Source: a virus. Taken from it: a stretch of DNA of 33,319 bases. The stretch spans positions 1 to 33,319 of IMG/VR virus record IMGVR_UViG_3300032236_001328; one strand, given 5' to 3'. How positions within the stretch are numbered: the first letter of the stretch is position 1; each line of letters starts with the position of its first letter. Shown piece by piece: positions 24,846 to 30,690 of this stretch. The translations under genes and the position numbers were made by a program. The notes below the pieces were generated by a model. The model was not told where the DNA came from, ran no database searches, and saw only the letters and a list, made by a program, of their open reading frames with translations.

Positions 24846-25197
24846 AAATTATAGCCCATTTGTTCCAAGTGGGCTTATAGCCCAAACAGATAAGGGCTAT
24901 TTTTATATTAAGGGTAAAAAGAAATTTAAGTTTATTTCTGATCGTGCTAGAGAATCCTGGAATTTACCAACCGTTTTAACAAAAGAACCAATGCTTGCCG
25001 ATTTACAATTGGCGGGAGTATTGGGATTTCGTGATGGAACCTTGGTTCAAGATATTTCTGATGGTAAAATATACTTAATAAGCGATAATAAACGCAGACA
25101 CATTATAGATCCAGACGTGCTAGAATGGATAAACTCTGAAGTAATAAAGGTCGGGCAAAAAGAAATCTTTGTCCACGCTGAAGGAGAAAAACTATAA
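24790..25197 (+). CDS. Protein with two 'KRRHI-type' repeats
   Basis: A 135-aa protein. Two similar units are visible: GLIAQTDKGYFYIKGKKKFKFIS (about residues 28-50) and DGTLVQDISDGKIYLISDNKRRHI (about 83-106), the second followed by DPDVLEWINSEVIKVGQKEI. The pattern 'G-t-Lv...vYli..gKrrhi.dp..f' occurs, as I recall, in secreted or wall-linked proteins of Actinobacteria, often in tandem and next to hydrolase domains. That would make this a possible cell-wall or virion attachment protein. The start is uncertain: ATG at 24790 gives a 56-base overlap with the upstream gene and has only a weak ribosome site, and the first 20 residues (Q-rich) may not be part of the real protein. Confidence 0.6.
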   Translation: MNILKAFRISQQQQPQVIKNYSPFVPSGLIAQTDKGYFYIKGKKKFKFISDRARESWNLPTVLTKEPMLADLQLAGVLGFRDGTLVQDISDGKIYLISDNKRRHIIDPDVLEWINSEVIKVGQKEIFVHAEGEKL

Positions 25198-25198
25198 A

Positions 25199-25459
25199 AT
25201 GTATACACCTATCGAATCTTGGACAAAGAGAGATAGGGTTATCAGTAGAGAAGGGTATGTTCTGATTAAAGTTCCAGAACATCCTAAAAGCTTTAGGGGC
25301 TGGTATTATGAACACCGCCTTATGATAGAAAAAGAAATCGGAAGAATTATAGATGGTTGGGAAACAATCCATCACATTAATGAAGACAAGCAAGATAATA
25401 GATTAATTAATCTTTTCTTATGCTCAAGATCTGAGCATGACAAAGCACACGTTGCTTGA
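25199..25459 (+). CDS. HNH endonuclease
   Basis: An 86-aa free-standing HNH nuclease. Residues 36-41 (YYEHRL), His58-His59-Ile-Asn61 and the following DKQDNRLINLFLC...SEH form the beta-beta-alpha metal motif, with His59 the likely general base and Asn67/Asn71 and His80 in the expected order. This matches short homing-type HNH proteins of phages, which cut DNA and spread into related genomes. Some HNH proteins instead help the terminase, but those usually lie beside it. I chose ATG at 25199, which follows AAGGAG at 25181, rather than TTG at 25169 inside the previous gene. Its stop overlaps the -35 box of the next promoter. Confidence 0.82.
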   Translation: MYTPIESWTKRDRVISREGYVLIKVPEHPKSFRGWYYEHRLMIEKEIGRIIDGWETIHHINEDKQDNRLINLFLCSRSEHDKAHVA

Positions 25460-25485
25460 CAAAAAACAATAACATACGATACAAT
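25456..25485 (+). promoter_or_regulatory. Sigma70-like promoter, TTGACA / TACAAT
   Basis: TTGACA (25456-25461) and TACAAT (25480-25485) are separated by 18 bases. It is the only consensus -35 box paired with a good -10 that I find in the window's gaps. It sits 26 bases before the metallophosphoesterase ATG, and the -35 overlaps the HNH stop codon. Confidence 0.65.
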
Positions 25486-25511
25486 TAACTAAACCCCCAG
25501 AAAGGGATTAA

Positions 25512-26315
25512 ATGACTAACGACTTAAAGTGGATGCTGTCATCTGATCAGCAATTTCCGTATCAGGATGATAAGGCCATTGAGCTATGGTTTAAGGTAAT
25601 GAAGTGGTTTAAGCCAGACGTAGTAGATTACCTAGGCGATACAGACGATCAAGCCTGCTATAGTAAATATACAGAAGGACGCTCTGCAGAGTTTTTGCAG
25701 TTGCATAAGGATGATAGTAAAGATCTTATTGTTCCTATGATGCGACATGAAGCAAAGGGTGCAAGAGACTTTTATGCAAAGACAAGAGACATGCTTCCAG
25801 ATGCTCAGCTATTCTCAGCATTAGGAAACCATGACATTCGAATTTTTGATTACATTGACAAAAAGCTTCCAGACTATGCTAAGGATATAACACCAGAATC
25901 ACTCTGGTCATTAGACTCTTTGGGCTATGATTATATTTATTACAATGAATTGCCAAGGCACCGCTTTGGAGATATTCACGTACATCATGGTCTTTCTATT
26001 GCTGACACAGGTGCAGTAAGAAAAGACATAGATGATTTGCAGATCTCTCTTATCAGAGGTCACTCACATAGAATTGCCTCACACTTCCAAACATACGAGC
26101 TACCATTGGCGACGGGTGGAAGAACAATCCGTGGATACGAGATTGGTCATATGTGTGATGAAAAAAGTTCTGGTATGAAGTATACTCAGAACCACAATTG
26201 GCAAAAAGGTTTCGCAATCGCACATATTGAGAATGGTCAACATCCTCACGTACAGATTGTGGAAATTTCCCCTGATTACACATGTTATGTGGATGGGAAA
26301 TTATTTTCGGTATAA
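25512..26315 (+). CDS. Calcineurin-like metallophosphoesterase
   Basis: A 267-aa enzyme with the two-metal phosphoesterase motifs in order: Asp12-x-Gln14 (SDQQFPY), Gly42-Asp43-x-x-Asp46, Gly105-Asn-His107-Asp, His156/158/159 near HVHHG, and Gly183-His184-x-His186. The first motif has Gln where most members have His, a variant I recall from other phage proteins (SDxQxPY). It would hydrolyse phosphodiester or phosphomonoester bonds, probably nucleic acid or nucleotides; the substrate cannot be told from sequence. AAAGGGAT precedes the ATG. It has its own promoter, lies between the HNH and holin-like genes, and is the first gene of the non-tail segment with clear enzymatic motifs. Confidence 0.82.
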   Translation: MTNDLKWMLSSDQQFPYQDDKAIELWFKVMKWFKPDVVDYLGDTDDQACYSKYTEGRSAEFLQLHKDDSKDLIVPMMRHEAKGARDFYAKTRDMLPDAQLFSALGNHDIRIFDYIDKKLPDYAKDITPESLWSLDSLGYDYIYYNELPRHRFGDIHVHHGLSIADTGAVRKDIDDLQISLIRGHSHRIASHFQTYELPLATGGRTIRGYEIGHMCDEKSSGMKYTQNHNWQKGFAIAHIENGQHPHVQIVEISPDYTCYVDGKLFSV

Positions 26316-26326
26316 ATGTAAAAATT

Positions 26327-26332
26327 TATAAT
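26327..26332 (+). promoter_or_regulatory. Possible -10 element before the holin-like gene
   Basis: A TATAAT hexamer lies in the 68-base gap, 52 bases before the next ATG. It lacks the TG extension and a recognisable -35 box, so it is weaker than the others. A short imperfect hairpin (GGGTTT / AAATCCC) follows. Confidence 0.3.
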
Positions 26333-26383
26333 CAAGGGTTTCAAATCCCACATATACCAACAACTAACAAGGAGAAATAAAAA

Positions 26384-26668
26384 ATGAAGATTAACCAAGC
26401 GTTAATTGAGTCATATGTTCGTAACTTGCTTGGTCAAGTTATTGCAGCAGCAACAATCGTGTCATCAACAACACATGTTTCAGTTGCAAACTTTAGCACA
26501 CATGAGTGGGGCCTAGTTGCCAACTCTCTATGGGCATCACTTGTACCAGTAATCTTGCGTTTTGTTAACAAGAAGGATCCAGCATTCGGTCTTGTAGCAG
26601 AGCAAGCAACAACAGCAGTTACAGAAACTATTGCTAAGAAAACCACAAAGAAGACTGCTGCAAAGTAG
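26384..26668 (+). CDS. Holin-like small membrane protein
   Basis: A 94-aa protein. Two hydrophobic segments (about 13-28, LLGQVIAAATIVSS; 42-60, WGLVANSLWASLVPVILRF) are followed by a NKKDPAFGL motif and a Lys/Thr/Ala-rich C-terminal tail (TETIAKKTTKKTAAK). Two short membrane helices and a charged tail are usual for class II holins, which permeabilise the inner membrane at lysis. Similar NxxDPAFG proteins are, to my memory, annotated as holins in actinophages. A strong AAGGAG with an A-rich spacer precedes the ATG and arginine is CGT, both fitting high late expression. No endolysin is next to it, so the role is not certain. Confidence 0.55.
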   Translation: MKINQALIESYVRNLLGQVIAAATIVSSTTHVSVANFSTHEWGLVANSLWASLVPVILRFVNKKDPAFGLVAEQATTAVTETIAKKTTKKTAAK

Positions 26669-26690
26669 TATATAAGAATAAAAACTTAAT

Positions 26691-26873
26691 ATGTGGTGTA
26701 AAAGATGCAATGGTAGGGTGTTTGTAGATCGAGTTTATTCCCAAAAACTTCGTATTGAGCTCTATTGCGTTATGTGTGGGAAAAGATGGATGATTAGAAG
26801 AGAATCTAGATTCGGGACATGGCTATCAAACAAAGAGGAAAGACTTCACAAAAGCTACGGCATTTCTATATAA
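26691..26873 (+). CDS. Small zinc-ribbon protein
   Basis: A 60-aa protein with Cys3-x2-Cys6 and Cys26-x2-Cys29 on two knuckles (WCKRCNGR and YCVMCGKRW), a classic zinc ribbon, followed by a basic region with many Arg and Lys. It may bind nucleic acid or a protein partner. The start has no clear ribosome site, and the last 55 bases overlap the next gene. It is small but the four cysteines support a real gene. Confidence 0.6.
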   Translation: MWCKRCNGRVFVDRVYSQKLRIELYCVMCGKRWMIRRESRFGTWLSNKEERLHKSYGISI

Positions 26874-27334
26874 ATGACGAGCTTCACAAAGTCTTGCGCC
26901 AATCCAGAGCGGAAGATCTTTTAGTCGCTTGGAATTACAAGTTGGGTAAGCGTGTTGCATACGTACTTTCAGATGTAAAGAAAAATATGCAAAATGCTTA
27001 CCCAATCTCCCAAGTAGTAAAAATTATTGGTAAGCATGAGGATACAATTAAAAGACACCTATACCTAGGTAACTTAAAGTTTCCTCAACAAGTTTACTCT
27101 TTAAACGGTAATAAAACTCCAGGCAAATATTATTGGAGTGAAGATGACATTAGACAAATGCATGATTTCTTTAAAACAGTGCACAGAGGCAGACCACGAA
27201 ATGATGGTACAATAACTCCAGGCAATATGCCAAGTAGAGCAGAAATAGAAGCCATGATGCGACAAGAAAATATTCTTTATATTAAAAATGATGATGGGAC
27301 CTTTGTCCCAGTTTGGAAACAACCAGAATGGTAA
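26819..27334 (+). CDS. Helix-turn-helix DNA-binding protein
   Basis: A 171-aa likely DNA-binding protein. Residues 61-80 (YPISQVVKIIGKHEDTIKRH) form a MerR/excisionase-like helix-turn-helix, followed by a wing-like segment (GKYYWSEDDIRQMHDFF). Residues 123-128 contain RGRPRN, which includes the RGRP core of an AT-hook for minor-groove binding. The N-terminus is basic. It could be a phage transcription regulator or a replication or packaging accessory protein. The ATG lies inside the upstream gene without a clear ribosome site, and the stop overlaps the next start. Given the many similar promoters here, it is a candidate to act on them; that is inference. Confidence 0.6.
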   Translation: MAIKQRGKTSQKLRHFYINDELHKVLRQSRAEDLLVAWNYKLGKRVAYVLSDVKKNMQNAYPISQVVKIIGKHEDTIKRHLYLGNLKFPQQVYSLNGNKTPGKYYWSEDDIRQMHDFFKTVHRGRPRNDGTITPGNMPSRAEIEAMMRQENILYIKNDDGTFVPVWKQPEW

Positions 27335-27564
27335 ATAATAAAATTAACAAAGAAGCTAAGCATGTGTTAGATCAATCACTAAAGGTTTTAGAATATGCTA
27401 TGGAGATGGCGGTAGAGAAAGACGATCTAGATGCTATGATAGGAATATCAGATAGACTAATGATGCTTTATCAACATCTATCAGATAAGAATATTAAAAA
27501 GTTTAAGCCAGGATTTGGATTACCCGAAAAAGAAAGAGCAGAACAAGAAGATGAATCAAACTAA
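27328..27564 (+). CDS. Small helical protein, unknown
   Basis: A 78-aa acidic, all-helical protein (VLDQSLKVLEYAMEMAVEKD, LDAMIGISDRLMMLYQHL). I chose ATG at 27328, which overlaps the previous stop codon by a few bases, over TTG at 27313. No family is recognised. It precedes replication genes in a set of overlapping small frames, so it is probably co-transcribed with them. Confidence 0.6.
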   Translation: MVNNKINKEAKHVLDQSLKVLEYAMEMAVEKDDLDAMIGISDRLMMLYQHLSDKNIKKFKPGFGLPEKERAEQEDESN

Positions 27565-27766
27565 CGTTAAAGTAGAACTTCAGTTTACAAGAAACTTAGG
27601 TAACTATGAATCTTTAAAAGTTGCAATCGGCATTGAAGATTTTCAGCGGGACGGTGAAAATATTGACGAAGCCACAAATAGGGTGTATAATTTTGTTGAG
27701 AAGAAGTTAATGGAAAAAGTTAACGAGATAGAAGAAGAACTAACGGCAAACAAAGGCAAGAAATGA
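27551..27766 (+). CDS. Small conserved-type phage protein, unknown
   Basis: A 71-aa protein. Start ATG at 27551 lies within the end of the previous gene; the further upstream TTG (27515) would extend that overlap without a ribosome site. The N-terminal half is beta-like (NVKVELQFTRNLGNYESLKVA) and the C-terminal half is one long charged helix (VEKKLMEKVNEIEEEL). The 'NLGNYES-KV' segment is a pattern I recall from unnamed phage proteins near replication genes, but I cannot assign a function. It ends in an ATGA overlap with the next gene. Confidence 0.6.
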   Translation: MNQTNVKVELQFTRNLGNYESLKVAIGIEDFQRDGENIDEATNRVYNFVEKKLMEKVNEIEEELTANKGKK

Positions 27767-28119
27767 TAAAAAATCTACCAGAAGAAGATCCAAAGAATGC
27801 GGATAAATACCCCCATGCTTTGATATCTTTCTTTTGTGCTTGCTATAAGACAAGATATAACAAGAATCCAGTCCTTAACCGATATAGACAGAAGTGGGCT
27901 ATGGTTGACGTAATTGATGATATCGGATATGATAGGGCAAGAAAGCTAATTGAATACTACTTCAAGCTAGATAAGCCAAACCACAGTATAGACTGGTTTG
28001 CATTTAATTTTGAGAAGCTAGACTTGGCTTTAAGACAGCAAGAAGAAGACAAAACACGCAGAGAATTAATTAGAGCAAAAACCAAATCTATGGTTGAAGA
28101 AAGAGATAATGAATACTGA
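27763..28119 (+). CDS. Unknown protein before the helicase, possible helicase loader
   Basis: A 118-aa, mostly helical and charged protein. It has an aromatic-rich core (FFCACYKTRYNKNP, RKLIEYYFKLDKPNHSIDWFAFNF) and a long basic C-terminal helix. It starts in an ATGA overlap with the upstream gene and overlaps the DnaB-like gene by 11 bases, so the two are translated together. Phages often place a helicase loader or DnaD-like protein at this point, and size and composition would allow it. I see no diagnostic motif, so this remains inference from position. Confidence 0.55.
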   Translation: MIKNLPEEDPKNADKYPHALISFFCACYKTRYNKNPVLNRYRQKWAMVDVIDDIGYDRARKLIEYYFKLDKPNHSIDWFAFNFEKLDLALRQQEEDKTRRELIRAKTKSMVEERDNEY

Positions 28120-29335
28120 GTCAGCAGTTATTACGTCAGTTTGTACTAACAAAGATATTGCAACAGTTCTTGCAGAAGACATTGATGATATCTTTGTCTC
28201 GCACAGAGATGTGTGGGAAGGGCTAAAGTCTTATTATTTAAAGTATAAGTCTGTGCCTGATGTTTCTGTGCTTTCAGAAAGATTTAAAGATTTTGAACCA
28301 GCAAAGGTAAAGGGCGAGACCTCTTATTATCTTGATCAACTAAAGAATGAATATCTTACTTCTCGTTTAAGAAACCTTTTACTTAGCTCGGGAGCAAGTC
28401 TTAAAACAGAAGCCTCTGGCAAAGTTATTGCAATGATGCAATCAGAGTTGAATGGTCTTACAAGATTAACTGGCAACGTTAGAGACGTTGACCTTACAGA
28501 TTTCAAACTTGCAGAAAAACATTTTGAATCAGTTCGTGAACGTTCTGATGCTATGGGCGGTAGTCCAGGAATCATGACTGGCTTTAAAGCAATTGATTAT
28601 GCATATCCTACAGGAATGGCACCAGGACATTTAATTGTTATGATTGGTTGGCCAGGACGTGGTAAGACATGGATGGCTTCATACCTTGCATGTAAGGCTT
28701 GGGAACAAGGATTTAAGCCAATGATTATTTCTCTTGAAATGACTCCTGAAAATATGCGTGACCGTATCTATACTATGATGGGGTCGGGATTATTTAAAGC
28801 TTCAGATTTTTCAAGAGGTCAAGTAGATGTAAGTTCCTTTGATGATTGGGCTACAAAGAAGTTTGCTAATAAGAATCAATTCATTCTTGTTTCAAATGAA
28901 GGCACAGGTCAAGTTACGCCTAACACGGTTCAAGCAAAGATTGACCAGCATAAGCCTGATCTTGTAATCCTTGATTATCACCAACTGTTTAATGATTCAT
29001 CAGGTGCTCGTTCAGAAGTAGAGCGTAACCGTAATATTTCTCGTGATTTTAAGTTGTTGGCAGTTCGCAATAACATTCCTATTATTGATATTACTGCTGC
29101 AACCATGGATGATATTTCAGATCAAGATGCACCACCAATGCTTTCTCAAGTAGCTTGGTCAAAGGCAATTGAGTATGATGCTGATATGGCTATTGCCGTT
29201 CACAGAACTCCAGACACAAATATCATAGAGGTTGTAAGTCGTAAGAATCGTCACGGAACCGAGTTTGATTTCTTCCTAGATTGGGATTTAAATCGGGGAA
29301 TTGTCAAAGAAGTATACGATCCAGGCATCCAGTAA
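28109..29335 (+). CDS. dnaB: DnaB-like replicative helicase
   Basis: A 408-aa ring helicase. The N-terminal region (about 1-140) is helical like the DnaB N-domain. The RecA-like motor follows, with Walker A GWPGRGKT (about residues 180-187), a SLEMTPENMRDRIY segment typical of DnaB motif 1a, Walker B DLVILDYHQLF (about 284-294), and a late ADMAIAVHR / VVSRKNRHG part that fits motif 4 and the arginine finger region. It unwinds DNA ahead of the fork using nucleoside triphosphates. I chose ATG at 28109, with AAAGAG 4-9 bases upstream, rather than TTG at 28094. Arginine is mainly CGT in the motor part. It is shorter than bacterial DnaB (about 450-470 aa), which is common in phages. Confidence 0.88.
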   Translation: MNTESAVITSVCTNKDIATVLAEDIDDIFVSHRDVWEGLKSYYLKYKSVPDVSVLSERFKDFEPAKVKGETSYYLDQLKNEYLTSRLRNLLLSSGASLKTEASGKVIAMMQSELNGLTRLTGNVRDVDLTDFKLAEKHFESVRERSDAMGGSPGIMTGFKAIDYAYPTGMAPGHLIVMIGWPGRGKTWMASYLACKAWEQGFKPMIISLEMTPENMRDRIYTMMGSGLFKASDFSRGQVDVSSFDDWATKKFANKNQFILVSNEGTGQVTPNTVQAKIDQHKPDLVILDYHQLFNDSSGARSEVERNRNISRDFKLLAVRNNIPIIDITAATMDDISDQDAPPMLSQVAWSKAIEYDADMAIAVHRTPDTNIIEVVSRKNRHGTEFDFFLDWDLNRGIVKEVYDPGIQ

Positions 29336-29355
29336 TTTATGAAATGACTGCTTAA

Positions 29356-29373
29356 CTTGATATAATTATCAAG
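29356..29373 (+). promoter_or_regulatory. Extended -10 promoter within a palindrome
   Basis: TGATATAAT (29358-29366) lies inside a perfect palindrome, CTTGATA-TAAT-TATCAAG (7-bp arms, 4-base centre). A promoter covered by a palindrome suggests an operator where a dimeric repressor would block RNA polymerase. It precedes the genes from 29389 onward. As RNA the same sequence could form a small A+T-rich hairpin. Confidence 0.55.
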
Positions 29374-29388
29374 ACAGTTAGGTAGATC

Positions 29389-29670
29389 ATGTACCCAAGA
29401 AAAATACATGACTTCTGGATAAGCGGGACTATTAAAGATGACGCTAAGTTTCAGAGCTCAAGAGAAAACTATGAAAGGCTTTTAGTCCAGCAGATGCGAG
29501 ACAAAGGCTATATTCCCGTCCTTGACATACAACCACAATTTAATGTAAAATATAATGAAGAGAAAGATCACTATTCTTTTAACCTTGTAATGTATGGAAT
29601 GTATTTGGGTAAAGCCAAGGCAAAGAAATACGAAGGTTTCTCAGGACAGAGTTTAATACCTAAAGGATAA
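29389..29670 (+). CDS. Unknown protein between helicase and primase
   Basis: A 93-aa protein with no recognised family. It combines a helix (SSRENYERLLVQQMRDKGYIP) with a beta region (VLDIQPQFNVKYNEEKDHYSFNLVMYGMYLG) and a basic end (KAKAKKYEGF). TAGGT lies about 7 bases before the ATG. It sits three bases before the primase gene and follows the palindromic promoter, so it should be expressed together with primase; it may be a replication accessory protein. Confidence 0.65.
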   Translation: MYPRKIHDFWISGTIKDDAKFQSSRENYERLLVQQMRDKGYIPVLDIQPQFNVKYNEEKDHYSFNLVMYGMYLGKAKAKKYEGFSGQSLIPKG

Positions 29671-29673
29671 TAA

Positions 29674-30636
29674 ATGACAGATACATATAGTAAAGCGGAT
29701 CTCCGCTCTATTTTGCGTTCCTGCAGTATCAATGTTGTTTCAGAAACTGGCACAGACTTTTTATGCCTATGTCCATTTCACAGAAACATGGACACGCCGT
29801 CGTTTGCAGCCAGTTACTCTAAAGGCTTATACGTTTGCTACAACCCCTCTTGCGGGGCTTCAGGGACCATTCTAGACCTAGTTAAAGAGCTAACTGGACG
29901 TAATGACTACGAAGCGTTAAGATTTATACAGTCAAATAGATTAACGTCCGAAGAAGCCCTAGAGCAGGAGTTAAAAGATTTACTTGACGATAAGCCAGAG
30001 TTTGAGGCTTTTCCAACTCAAACTGTTGAAGGTGCACATATGCTTTTAATGTCTGGTGCATACGGCGCAAAAGATTATTTACTTTCAAGAAATATTAATG
30101 AAGAAGCCATGGAACATTTTCAGCTTGGCTTTTCTTCTATTCAACAAATGACAATGGTTCCATTGCACTCTCCAGACGGTATGTTGGTTGGAGTTATTGG
30201 CAGATCAATACAGGGCAAAGCATTTAAGAATAGTCCAAACCTTCCACGCAATAAAACTTTATTTAATTTGCACAGAGCAAAGCGTCAAGGCGGAACTATT
30301 ATTGTTGTAGAATCTAGCTTTGATGCAATTCGTTTATGGCAGGCGGGATTCCCAAATGCTGTAGCCACATTAGGTGGAAGCATATCAGATATTAATATAC
30401 AGAACTTAAATAGATATTCTTCAACAATTATATTAATGACAGATAACGATGCTGCTGGTAGAGCATTAGGAAATAATATTGCTACTAAATTAAAGAACAA
30501 AAATGTTTTGTGGGCTAAATATGACCACAACAATATCTATCCTCATTCTGCTAAAGATGTAGGAGATATGACAGACGAAGAAATAAAACAGTGTATAAAA
30601 AATGCAATTCCGCATTTTGAGTACGCTACTATGTGA
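29674..30636 (+). CDS. dnaG: DnaG-like primase
   Basis: A 320-aa primase. The N-terminal CHC2-type zinc site uses Cys33-x2-His36 and Cys55...Cys60 (CPFHRNMDTPSF, CYNPSCGASG), with C-x4-C instead of the usual C-x2-C. The TOPRIM catalytic fold follows: Glu213 in VVESSFDAIRL (E-S where most have E-G) and Asp257-x-Asp259 in MTDNDAAGRA. An RNA-polymerase-basic-like linker (VPLHSPDGMLVGVIGR) is present. It lacks the long C-terminal helicase-binding domain of bacterial DnaG, so helicase contact may be made otherwise. It synthesises RNA primers for lagging-strand synthesis. Its TGA stop forms the first bases of the next promoter. Confidence 0.87.
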   Translation: MTDTYSKADLRSILRSCSINVVSETGTDFLCLCPFHRNMDTPSFAASYSKGLYVCYNPSCGASGTILDLVKELTGRNDYEALRFIQSNRLTSEEALEQELKDLLDDKPEFEAFPTQTVEGAHMLLMSGAYGAKDYLLSRNINEEAMEHFQLGFSSIQQMTMVPLHSPDGMLVGVIGRSIQGKAFKNSPNLPRNKTLFNLHRAKRQGGTIIVVESSFDAIRLWQAGFPNAVATLGGSISDINIQNLNRYSSTIILMTDNDAAGRALGNNIATKLKNKNVLWAKYDHNNIYPHSAKDVGDMTDEEIKQCIKNAIPHFEYATM

Positions 30637-30642
30637 TATAAT
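30634..30642 (+). promoter_or_regulatory. Extended -10 promoter, TGATATAAT
   Basis: TGATATAAT begins at the primase stop codon (its TGA is 30634-30636). It would give a leader of about 40 bases for the single-strand binding protein gene. No -35 box is seen at normal spacing. Confidence 0.6.
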
Positions 30643-30652
30643 AAGTAATACA

Positions 30653-30679
30653 GGGCATCCTATAGCCCCTTACACAAGG
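30653..30679 (+). promoter_or_regulatory. Two small hairpins in the SSB leader
   Basis: GGGC (30653-30656) can pair with GCCC (30665-30668), and CCTT (30668-30671) can pair with AAGG (30676-30679), the latter covering the ribosome site AAGGAG. The two stems share base 30668, so they may compete. Both are only 4 bp, so their stability is doubtful. Confidence 0.3.
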
Positions 30680-30690
30680 AGAAATATATT

